Part shown: positions 45,952 through 53,394 of the stretch, one piece after another | How positions within the stretch are numbered: the first letter of the stretch is position 1 | Layout: every line of letters starts with the position of its first letter | From: JAFGCN01 sp964547015 | GTDB lineage: Archaea > Aenigmatarchaeota > Aenigmatarchaeia > QMZS01 | Assembly (NCBI GenBank): GCA_964547015.1 | Contig: CAZJKT010000005.1 | Location: forward strand, 1 to 53,394 | Direction of reading: 5' to 3' | Length of the DNA stretch: 53,394 nucleotides | Position numbers and translations under genes: made by a program | The notes under the pieces: generated by a model | Seen by the model: the letters and a program-made list of their open reading frames with translations, nothing else | Database searches by the model: none | Told to the model about the DNA's origin: nothing

Positions 45952-47433
45952 TTAATTATTTGTATAATACTTTTCTATTTCCTCATGCACCGCGCCTATT
46001 TCTGTTATGCCTCTTTTGGCCAATCTTTCAAGAAAAGCCTTTCTTTTTTTGAGCTCAAGCCCTATTTCTTTTGCGTCTTTGCCGCTTCTCTCTGATATCT
46101 TTTTGAGTGCAGACCCTTGGGCGCTAAAGCTGAATTTGTCAGTTTTGCTGTCCCATGCTGAAATAATCTCTGTTACCGGCCTTCCTGTGTTGTCATCAAT
46201 ATATTCAAATGCCTCAATTTTTGCCACTTTTCTTGCTATGCTGTTTTTTTTCTCGATTTTTTGGACAGTAACCACGACATCAAGAAGCTCTATTAATGCG
46301 GGGGGAAGGCTTATTGGCGGGGTTTTGAGCCTGTTTATGACTGAGGGGACATCTTCGGAGTGGAATGTGGCGATTGTCGGGTGGCCGGAGGCCATGCCCT
46401 GAAACATGATATAAGTTTCTTTTCCCCTGACTTCCCCTACTATGACGTAATCAGGGTTTTCCCTAAAGCTTTCCCTAAGAAGCTTGTCAAGGGTAATCTC
46501 CCCGATTTCCATCCCTCCGACAGCCTCCCTTGCAACCGTTGCTGTCCAGTTCTCATGGAAAAGCTTAAGCTCTCGCGTGTCCTCAATTGAAACGATTTTT
46601 GAGCGCTCAGGGATAAAATTGGCAATTACATTTAAAAAAGTTGTCTTTCCCGCGCCGGTTCCCCCAATTATAAGGATATTTGCCCCCTGTTCTATAAGGA
46701 GCCATAGGTAAGCCATGGTTTCTGCAGGGATAGTTCCTGAATCCATGAATTCTATCGGAGAGAACGGGGCGCGCCGAAACTTTCGTATGGAAAAGTTAGG
46801 CCCTCTGGGGGATATTTCTTCTGAAATTGTGCCTTGGACGCGGCTTCCGTCCGGCAGGCTTCCCTCAAGGAAGGGGTCAGAGTAGGTGATATACTTGTCG
46901 CACCTTTGCGCCAGTTTTATTATCAGGTTTTTTAGGCTTTCAGGGTCTCCAAAACTGATATTGGTCTTGAGGTTTCCTAAAATCCGGTGCTTTATGTAGA
47001 CAGGCGTTTCTGTGCCGTTGCAGTTTATGTCCTCAATATAGTCGTCATGCATCAGGGCCTCTATTTCATTGAGGCCCACAAAATTTCGGTAAATATAGTA
47101 GAGCAGGCTTTCGTATTTTTCTTTTGGCAGAGCAATTCCGTATTCCTTGAGGAGCCCATTTATTTTATTTGAGAGATATTCCATCAGCTCGTCGCGGCTT
47201 TTTATGTTTCCCGGGGAAATATCTATGACCTGCAAAAGCCCCTGGTGGAGCTTTTCCTGGATTTTCAGGTCCGTTTCGTCAAGCTCGGGCTCAATTACCC
47301 TATATTCAAGCTCCCCCCGATTGCAGAATATCCTTGCTTTGGCAAAGGGCTTTAAAAGGAAGTAAGTGAGGTCGGTATCTTTCGGGTCTTTAGGGAGGCT
47401 CATTTTCTGGTAGCATTCCTCAATCTTTATCAT
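45952..47433 (-). CDS. VirB11/TadA-type secretion ATPase
   Basis: 493 residues. An N-terminal domain is followed by the secretion ATPase core: Walker A GGTGAGKTT at 257-265, Asp box IVSIEDTRELKL, Walker B DYVIVGEVRGKE, and the His box GHPTIATFHSEDV. Such ATPases power type IV pili, archaella and Tad/type II secretion by pushing subunits through a GspF/FlaJ platform. The gene starts with ATT-ATG at 47433, divergent from a 1005-residue membrane-anchored protein. A platform protein lies about 26 kb away at 17361-19460 and is the likely partner within this window. Confidence 0.93.
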   Translation of the reverse strand: MIKIEECYQKMSLPKDPKDTDLTYFLLKPFAKARIFCNRGELEYRVIEPELDETDLKIQEKLHQGLLQVIDISPGNIKSRDELMEYLSNKINGLLKEYGIALPKEKYESLLYYIYRNFVGLNEIEALMHDDYIEDINCNGTETPVYIKHRILGNLKTNISFGDPESLKNLIIKLAQRCDKYITYSDPFLEGSLPDGSRVQGTISEEISPRGPNFSIRKFRRAPFSPIEFMDSGTIPAETMAYLWLLIEQGANILIIGGTGAGKTTFLNVIANFIPERSKIVSIEDTRELKLFHENWTATVAREAVGGMEIGEITLDKLLRESFRENPDYVIVGEVRGKETYIMFQGMASGHPTIATFHSEDVPSVINRLKTPPISLPPALIELLDVVVTVQKIEKKNSIARKVAKIEAFEYIDDNTGRPVTEIISAWDSKTDKFSFSAQGSALKKISERSGKDAKEIGLELKKRKAFLERLAKRGITEIGAVHEEIEKYYTNN

Positions 47434-47495
47434 AATATTAAATCCTATTATTTAATCAGAGCCTATTTCAAATAACTAAATAGGGGGATATTGTT

Positions 47496-50400
47496 ATGGA
47501 GAGCTTAAGAGGCATTGCCTATCCGGCGCTTATTTTGATGGGGCTTATTGCCGGAGTAATCCTCATGCTTCTTTTCTTCAAAATGGTCGGGCTTTTTAAT
47601 GCCTACAGCTATGAAGAGCAGTCTCAGGTTACCGCCAAAAATATGCAGACCGCGATGAACATGGTCTGCGTGACAGGTGAAACCCAGTATATTTCCGTAA
47701 ATATGCCGCAAAAAGTATCCAGTTCTGCTGTTGCAAGTTCCCCTTGGCAGATGACAAAGGCGTTAGCAAGCGGGGATGCGGAGGCAACCGCTGATGCCTT
47801 AAGGTACACTTTTGCCCTTGATTCATTTGGGGACCCGTGGTATGTAATTTATTTTGAAAGGTTTCCTGAAGGGGAAGACTCGGGGTGGAGCGGGTGGAGC
47901 GAGATTGCAAGCCAGAGGCTCGCTTCAAATATATTGTGGCATTATGATAATGCATTGTGCGCGGCAGCGGCCGCAACCCCGTATATGGGGGATTTGGCAA
48001 GGCTTAGCAAGAGGGCCGGAGGATTTGCGCAAGATGTTACGCATACAAGAAAAGCAGTCCGGTTTGCAATAGAGCATACAAAAACCGCAAAAAGCATGCT
48101 GCTTACTGCCCCCGGGATTTCGGAATCAGTCTGGATGGCAAATATGGCAAGGCATATGAGCCCGGGAAGCTATCCGAATCTAGGGAGGGTTTATAGGTCA
48201 TTTGTCAGCGATAGCGTTGATGCAAACAGGGTTTCAATCCACCTGATTGCGGTTGAAAAATCCGATGCCCTTCTAAAAGAGAGCCGCTCAAGCCTGGCCC
48301 GCCTTAAGGGGCTTGGTGTTGGAGGCGCCGACAATATGCTTGAAAATATCGGGGCTTTGGGTTCGGGAAAAAAGCTTACCGAGAAGGCATATAAAGACGG
48401 CCTTGGAGCTGTATCCGGGTCCAATGCAGAACTTTTTAGCGCTTCTTCTTCTGCGCTTGAAGCCAAAAAGGCAGGCCTCGGTATTTCGGATGGCACTATG
48501 GATGGTGAGTATATAGCCAAGCTAATAGATAGGGCAAAATACGGAGATATAACTTCTGAGGATATAGGCAGCCTGAATAATATGAGGAAGTCTTTAGGAA
48601 AAGAAGGGAACAAGGATTGGGATGAATTTATATCAATTGCTGAGAACACGCGAGTTGTGGGTGAAAATACCGCCAAGCTCTCGGCGGACGCTCTTGCGCC
48701 AAATAGCGCATTTCTTGCCAGAGAATCTGTATCTATTGATGACTCTTACGCATTTCTTCAGTTTGGGAGGACAACAGAAAGGCCTATGGGAAATCAGGCC
48801 GTCGCGGCATATTACACTAAACATATGTCTGATTACTACAGGCTAATGTCCGGAACTGACTCGGCATATAAGGTTGCAGGAAAGGCGCTTGTATCCAGAG
48901 AAGGACAGTGGGTTTTAACTTCTAAAGGGCTGTCATTTATATTCAACACAGTTGCCATGGACACACTAAAGATGGCAGAGTCAAAATTTTACACCTGTTC
49001 GGAAAATGCCCTGTGCATGAAGTCGGCAGTTGACCCCGCAATACATGTTTATCCCCTTGATGACTGCGAGGCCGTAGGGATAAAGTATGTGGAGCTTGAC
49101 AAAGAGCCCGAAGGCCTTTCGCTAACAGATACAACATTTGCCAAAACAAACAGCGTTGCCGATTATATTTTAGGGAGCAAGAGCAGTTCCCGCTTTTACG
49201 CCGCAAGCCCGTGCCTCGGCAAAATGAAGATAGAGAAGACAGAATGCGGCTGCGAGTTTGAGAGGATTCCTTATATTGATTTTTATGATTCTGAGGCCCG
49301 AGATATGCTAATTTTAGAGTGTGTTTTGAAGGAGAAGGAGACTTATGAAGAGGACAATATTGAAGTTATAATTAAGGCAGAAATGGATTGCAGTTTTTTT
49401 AAGAACCGGACCTATCTTGGGGAGTTTGCCCCTCTTGAGCCTGTTTTTGCGGGAAATGAAAGGTTTGATCAGGTTTTTAGGGTGGATTATAATAGTGAAA
49501 AATACCGGCATGATATTGTTGTTGACCTGATGCAAGATGGGGTTGGGGGAAGGAGCCCGCGGGTTATCTTTGGGGATTATTATAGGGTTTTAGGGGAGGA
49601 TTTTAGGGATATTGGCGGGGAGGTTGAGTTTAAAGTGACCGCTTCCTTTACGCAACTAGGTGTGGGTGAGAAGATAAGGTTCTCCCCGATTTATCTCCCC
49701 GCTATTCAATACTATTATTCCACATGCGACGGGACAAGCAGTTTATGGCTTAAATGCAATAATTGGACAAAAATAGGGGAGGACTCTATTGAGCAAAAAG
49801 GCCTAAAAGAGACTAAAAGGACTCCGGCAAATGTGTGGGGATGTAATGAATGGAACCTTACAGACCTGACTAATGATGAATCTGTCCTGGCCCTAAAGGC
49901 GGAGTCTTATGATGAGTATAGGATTCTTTTGAGTGGAAATATGGGGGATAAGATTGATAAAGATGCGATAAAGAATATGGTTGCATTTTTTGGGAAAGAT
50001 GAATATCTTGAAAAAGTTTTGGAGGAAATAGAAAAGCTGGTAAGGTCAAAGGCGGCCCATGAGGTCACCCTTCCGAAATTATCGGGCCTTAGCGACCCGG
50101 CAACAAAAGAGCCTATCCCAATAGACCCGAATATAGACCAAGGGGATGAGGGCTTTGGAAAGCTTTTCTGGCACAATATGCCCTCAGACAAAAAAACCGA
50201 CTGCCTGAAAATAAGCTATGTTGCAGCTGAGGGCGACAATGAGGCTACAAAAGGATTTTGCTATTCATCGCCTACCGCCGCATATGGTATCCAGTACGGC
50301 GCAATTCTTGCCGGGGCGACAATTATTGATATTGGGATGGAGGTTGCAATAGACTCATTTACTGCCGGGATGGGTAAGATTTCGGGGCTAAGTTCCATTT

Positions 50401-50513
50401 CAAGCTGTATTGCGGGCAATATGGTTTTTAGGGCGGGGGAGAATATGATTTCAAAGAAAATGCAGGCGAATTACTGGCCGAATAATGCCTACTTTGGAAA
50501 TTACTTCACCTAA
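47496..50513 (+). CDS. Large membrane-anchored protein next to the assembly ATPase
   Basis: 1005 residues, no family recognised. N-terminal hydrophobic segment (about 10-32, PALILMGLIAGVILMLLFFK) after a short basic start MESLRG, followed by a large extracellular part. The middle (about 150-470) is Ala/Ser/Lys-rich and likely helical. The later part contains Cys pairs (YTCSENALC, TECGCEFERI, STCDGTSSLWLKCN) and beta-rich stretches. Near the C-terminus another hydrophobic segment occurs (YGAILAGATIIDIGMEVAID). Divergent orientation to the VirB11/TadA-type ATPase suggests a pilus or secretion role, perhaps a cell-surface or tip component. GGGGA lies shortly before the ATG. Confidence 0.68.
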   Translation: MESLRGIAYPALILMGLIAGVILMLLFFKMVGLFNAYSYEEQSQVTAKNMQTAMNMVCVTGETQYISVNMPQKVSSSAVASSPWQMTKALASGDAEATADALRYTFALDSFGDPWYVIYFERFPEGEDSGWSGWSEIASQRLASNILWHYDNALCAAAAATPYMGDLARLSKRAGGFAQDVTHTRKAVRFAIEHTKTAKSMLLTAPGISESVWMANMARHMSPGSYPNLGRVYRSFVSDSVDANRVSIHLIAVEKSDALLKESRSSLARLKGLGVGGADNMLENIGALGSGKKLTEKAYKDGLGAVSGSNAELFSASSSALEAKKAGLGISDGTMDGEYIAKLIDRAKYGDITSEDIGSLNNMRKSLGKEGNKDWDEFISIAENTRVVGENTAKLSADALAPNSAFLARESVSIDDSYAFLQFGRTTERPMGNQAVAAYYTKHMSDYYRLMSGTDSAYKVAGKALVSREGQWVLTSKGLSFIFNTVAMDTLKMAESKFYTCSENALCMKSAVDPAIHVYPLDDCEAVGIKYVELDKEPEGLSLTDTTFAKTNSVADYILGSKSSSRFYAASPCLGKMKIEKTECGCEFERIPYIDFYDSEARDMLILECVLKEKETYEEDNIEVIIKAEMDCSFFKNRTYLGEFAPLEPVFAGNERFDQVFRVDYNSEKYRHDIVVDLMQDGVGGRSPRVIFGDYYRVLGEDFRDIGGEVEFKVTASFTQLGVGEKIRFSPIYLPAIQYYYSTCDGTSSLWLKCNNWTKIGEDSIEQKGLKETKRTPANVWGCNEWNLTDLTNDESVLALKAESYDEYRILLSGNMGDKIDKDAIKNMVAFFGKDEYLEKVLEEIEKLVRSKAAHEVTLPKLSGLSDPATKEPIPIDPNIDQGDEGFGKLFWHNMPSDKKTDCLKISYVAAEGDNEATKGFCYSSPTAAYGIQYGAILAGATIIDIGMEVAIDSFTAGMGKISGLSSISSCIAGNMVFRAGENMISKKMQANYWPNNAYFGNYFT

Positions 50514-50547
50514 AAAAATGCTAATATGAATTAATCTTAGCTTATTC

Positions 50548-51660
50548 ATGGGAAGCATTATTACGCCTTGGGATGTGGAGGGGGAGGTTGATTACAAGAG
50601 ACTTATGGCAAAATTCGGGCTTTCTCCGATGGGAAAACTGCCCGAAGTTTTTGAAGACAACCTGCTTTTTAGAAGGGGCAAAATTTTTGCGCAAAGAGAC
50701 CTTAAAAAAATTCTTGATGCTTATAGGAAAAAAGAGCCCTTTGCCATGATGACAGGCCTTATGCCAAGCGGAAGCTTCCATATAGGCCATATGATGCTTG
50801 CCCGGCAGATGATATTCTACCAGAGCCTCGGCGCAAAAATATACATTGCGGTCGCGGATATAGAAGCTTATAATGCCCGGGGCTTGCCTCTTGACAAGGG
50901 CAGGGAAATTGCAATAGAGGAATACCTTATAAATTACATTGCATTGGGGCTTCGGCCGGAGAACTGCGAGATTTATTTTCAAAGCGAGCGCTCGGCTGAT
51001 GCAACAAAAGCGAATGCTTATTATCGTCTTCAGAACCTTTTAGCCCGCCACGCGACTTTTAATGAGTTTAGGGCGGTTTACGGGGAGATAACCCCCGGAA
51101 AAATGGTCTCCTCCCTCCTTCAGGCATCAGACATGCTCCATCCCCAGCTTCCTGAGTTTGAAGGCCCGATTCCGGTTGTTGTGCCTGTGGGGATTGACCA
51201 GGACCCCCATATTAGGCTTGCAAGGGATATATCTTCAAGGTTTAAGGCGCATAATTTTTTGCAGTTAAGCTCAACTTATCACTTGTTTGTCCCCGGGCTT
51301 AACGGCGGCAAAATGTCATCCTCAAACCCGCTTTCCCATATTTCTTTAGTTGAAGGCCCAAAGGAGGTAAAAACAAAAATAAACAAGTATGCTTTCTCCG
51401 GGGGCAGGCCTTCGGTTGAAGAGCACCGCCGCCTTGGCGGAAACCCGGATATTGATGTGCCTTACCAGTGGCTGACTTTCCTTGAGGAGGACGACAGGAG
51501 GCTAAAAGAGATTCATGACGAGTATAAGTCGGGAAGAATGCTCACAGGGGAGCTTAAGGCCATCCTTATTGAAAAGCTGAACTCCTTTTTAGCTGAACAC
51601 CAGAAAAAGAGGGAGGAAGCAAGGGAGAGGATTGGGGAATATATTCTTGACAGTGATTAA
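50548..51660 (+). CDS. trpS: Tryptophanyl-tRNA synthetase
   Basis: Charges tRNA-Trp. 370 residues of the archaeal/eukaryal type. Class I motifs: TGLMPSGSFHIGHMM (HIGH at 78-81) and GGKMSSSNP (near 255). VVPVGIDQDPHIRLARDIS belongs to the tryptophan-binding/dimer region, and ITPWDVEGEVDYKRL is the typical N-terminal WHEP-less start. It follows the large surface protein after 34 bases. Confidence 0.96.
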   Translation: MGSIITPWDVEGEVDYKRLMAKFGLSPMGKLPEVFEDNLLFRRGKIFAQRDLKKILDAYRKKEPFAMMTGLMPSGSFHIGHMMLARQMIFYQSLGAKIYIAVADIEAYNARGLPLDKGREIAIEEYLINYIALGLRPENCEIYFQSERSADATKANAYYRLQNLLARHATFNEFRAVYGEITPGKMVSSLLQASDMLHPQLPEFEGPIPVVVPVGIDQDPHIRLARDISSRFKAHNFLQLSSTYHLFVPGLNGGKMSSSNPLSHISLVEGPKEVKTKINKYAFSGGRPSVEEHRRLGGNPDIDVPYQWLTFLEEDDRRLKEIHDEYKSGRMLTGELKAILIEKLNSFLAEHQKKREEARERIGEYILDSD

Positions 51661-51697
51661 GAAAATCCTAAAAAACAAAAACCAAATATTATTGGCC

Positions 51698-52339
51698 TTA
51701 CTTTTCCTTTAGGTAGAGCTCGCCAAAAAGCGTAAACGCTGTTACGCCGACCACGAAACTGGAGATGCCGAAACCGATTATTGGTATTATTGAGGTTATT
51801 ACTCCAAGAATCATTGCATACACGGCCACTACAAGCCAGACAATTAAGTAATCAACGGAAAGCGCCTTTTTGAATACTTCTCTGAGCTTGAATGCTGAGC
51901 TTGCCTGTTCAGTTTTGGCATAGTTCATCAAGGCGGCAGGAATGAAGTACATCGCGATTAGATACAAAATCCCGCCCACTATAATTCCGATTCCGGCGCT
52001 TCCGATTGCGGCCATAGATCCTGCTCCGCCCATCATCCCGGCAGCAACTCCCCCAAAGTAGCTGAGGATTGCAGTTCCCAGTGATATGCCTATTATCAGC
52101 ACTGGGATTATCACATAGGCAAGCGCTATAAGGGCCGCAACGACTCCTTTGACAAACAGGTTTCCGTAAGCTTCCCACTCAGGAAGCGGCTTTTTTCCTG
52201 CCATTGCAGTCTTAGCGCACTTGAGCATGTAACCCATTGCGATGAAGTTAACTATTGGGATGATGCTTATGAGTATTCCTACTGCCAGTGTTTTAATGTC
52301 GCTGAAAGGTCTCTTTATTGCTTCGGTATAATTTACCAT
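51698..52339 (-). CDS. DUF4013 multi-pass membrane protein
   Basis: 213 residues with about five hydrophobic segments, including LAVGILISIIPIVNFIAMGY and VDYLIVWLVVAVYAMILGVI. The FSDIKTLAVG start and glycine-rich middle (GGVAAGMMGGAGSMAAIG) match DUF4013, a family of archaeal membrane proteins with unknown function. It starts with ATT-ATG and stands alone. Confidence 0.75.
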   Translation of the reverse strand: MVNYTEAIKRPFSDIKTLAVGILISIIPIVNFIAMGYMLKCAKTAMAGKKPLPEWEAYGNLFVKGVVAALIALAYVIIPVLIIGISLGTAILSYFGGVAAGMMGGAGSMAAIGSAGIGIIVGGILYLIAMYFIPAALMNYAKTEQASSAFKLREVFKKALSVDYLIVWLVVAVYAMILGVITSIIPIIGFGISSFVVGVTAFTLFGELYLKEK

Positions 52340-52387
52340 AATTTATATAGTTTTTGGGATATATAAACGAAACTTTAAGTCAGAGGC

Positions 52388-52648
52388 CTATTTCTTTGAA
52401 GGCTTTTTGGTTTTATCTTCTTTTTTCTTTCTATTGCTAAATAAATCCCGGATTTCCTCTATTTCAACCCAAACCACAATCAGTCCGAGGATTAGAAGGA
52501 ATATGCCAAAAGAGCCTATGAAGACAATTCCTAAGGCCTTGAGGGAGGTCACGCCGAAATATGGAATAAATGCTTTGTTGAATATATACCACGAAACTCC
52601 TGAAAGAACAAGCATCAGGCCGATTAAGAGCTTTACGAAGGGGTTCAT
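52388..52648 (-). CDS. Small two-pass membrane protein
   Basis: 86 residues with two membrane segments (about 6-25, LLIGLMLVLSGVSWYIF, and 36-60, GIVFIGSFGIFLLILGLIVV) and a strongly basic C-terminus. By the positive-inside rule the tail is cytoplasmic. No family is recognised. It is preceded by ATT-ATG, and its stop lies 48 bases upstream of the DUF4013 start. Confidence 0.55.
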   Translation of the reverse strand: MNPFVKLLIGLMLVLSGVSWYIFNKAFIPYFGVTSLKALGIVFIGSFGIFLLILGLIVVWVEIEEIRDLFSNRKKKEDKTKKPSKK

Positions 52649-52716
52649 AATTGTTAGGGGTTTTTGGATATAAATGGTTTTTTAGCAGGAGGTGTAGGGC
52701 GGCCATCCCGGAAGGC

Positions 52717-53205
52717 TTATTTCCGACATTTAGCCAACCACTCGTTAAATCCCTTATAAAATTCTCCGTTAACCTTCAGGTCTTTTTTGATTAACTCTTC
52801 ATCCTGGTTTTCTACAATCGCAAGGCTTTTTTGCGGAGTGAAGATTTTAATGGGCCTTACGGCAATTTCTGTGCCCGATTTCCCGTCCCACTCGTTAACA
52901 TGGAAAATGCCCTTTAGGCCGATGTCCCAGGTAGCATCTAAAACTTTCCATTCATCGCCGATTTTTATCTCTAAGTATGAATGTGTGCAATCATCCTCAT
53001 GGGGAATTTTCTCTAATTTTGGAGGAAGATTTAAGCCACTCCACAAAAAAACACAGACGCGATACCTTGCTCCATAGCCCATTTTCTTAAGCAAATTTAA
53101 CAGCTTTTCATGTTTGCCGCTGCAGCAGTTATCCTCTTCTCCCCACTTTAGAGGGATTTTGTAGGGTATATCCCGAATTGATTTGAAAGTTGAGATTAAG
53201 TCCAT
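52717..53205 (-). CDS. Transglutaminase-like (papain-fold) protein
   Basis: 162 residues with the transglutaminase-core order of catalytic residues: Cys27/28 in DNCCSGKHEKLL, His75 in THSYLEIKIGDE, and Asp90 in VLDATWDIGL. Such proteins are usually proteases or amidases. No signal peptide or membrane segment is visible, so it is probably cytoplasmic. Two adjacent Cys make the nucleophile ambiguous. The gene starts with GTT-ATG at 53205. Confidence 0.78.
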   Translation of the reverse strand: MDLISTFKSIRDIPYKIPLKWGEEDNCCSGKHEKLLNLLKKMGYGARYRVCVFLWSGLNLPPKLEKIPHEDDCTHSYLEIKIGDEWKVLDATWDIGLKGIFHVNEWDGKSGTEIAVRPIKIFTPQKSLAIVENQDEELIKKDLKVNGEFYKGFNEWLAKCRK

Positions 53206-53394
53206 AACTTAGGCAGTTCGGGTTATATAATTTGGTGCTGTCGGTTGCTTCTGAGATAAAGAGCCTATATCTTTGGGGAAGTTCAACTAAAGGGGATTTG
53301 GGGGCGGGCGCTTTTCATAGAGCTTTTTGGCTATTGAGCATAACTGATGGAATTTGGCGAAGTTTTGCTGGCCGATTATTTACAGTCCAGAGAA

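Noticed and set aside
53347..53394. Possible start of a plus-strand gene (ATGGAATTTGGCGAAG...) at the right edge
   Set aside because: Only 16 codons remain before the window ends, there is no ATT-ATG context or TATA box at the usual distance, and the rest of 53206-53394 shows nothing recognisable.

Overview
The window reads as a piece of an archaeal chromosome. It carries archaeal RNA polymerase subunits A', A'' and Rpo7, TFS, NusA-like KH protein, Sm-like protein, NOP5, prefoldin, the ribosomal proteins eL30, eL32, eL37 and eS27, the archaeal cupin-type phosphoglucose isomerase, type 2 IPP isomerase and a Sec11-type signal peptidase. Promoters are TATA-type, and about half of the start codons are directly preceded by ATT, mostly without room for a leader. 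Several features suggest a DPANN-type lineage with a moderately complete metabolism (Diapherotrites- or Micrarchaeota-like; this is inference): many compact genes, scattered ribosomal operons, shortened uL10, uL30, NOP5 and Rpo A', and large Cys-rich surface proteins.

Layout. 1-1078: the end of an unknown gene and an IS481-like insertion sequence with inverted repeats and a 6-bp target duplication. 1130-7329: a radical SAM protein, rpo7, a pilin-like protein, uL10-uL1, a membrane protein, KsgA and uL30. 7401-26762: a 19-kb cell-surface region. It holds small membrane-anchored prepilin-like proteins, a VWA protein, a metalloprotease/beta-helix protein, a GspF/TadC-like platform protein with three pilin-like partners, and four secreted or anchored Cys-rich proteins. 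26766-38350: housekeeping genes (tpiA, DUF3467, rpoA1-rpoA2-eL30-nusA-uS12, eL32, eS27, signal peptidase, TFS, Lsm, eL37, prefoldin, NOP5, pgi, tmk). 38399-45949: pgk, an intron-containing tRNA-Ser, idi2, a eukaryote-type (GT3) glycogen synthase, an XPF-type nuclease, a CNNM/CorC-like transporter, DUF2284 and an OB-fold protein. 45952-53205: a VirB11/TadA-type ATPase divergent from a 1005-residue membrane-anchored protein, TrpRS, DUF4013, a small membrane protein and a transglutaminase-like protein.

How the genes work together. The ATPase and the platform protein, lying about 26 kb apart, together with at least seven prepilin-like proteins could form a type IV pilus-like export or assembly machine that presents the Cys-rich surface proteins. 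The prepilin peptidase is not in the window. pgi, tpiA, pgk and GT3 glycogen synthase point to sugar-phosphate and glycogen metabolism; idi2 points to isoprenoid lipid synthesis.

Most striking observation. The tRNA-Ser(GCU) gene at 39677-39959 is interrupted twice, in the D-loop and in the T-loop. The two roughly 100-nt introns are recognisably homologous: same order of hairpins, shared CTTAACG and CGCTTCGCG blocks, the same CCGNAAT end, and both inserted after GGTT. This looks like a small intron family that has spread within a single tRNA gene.
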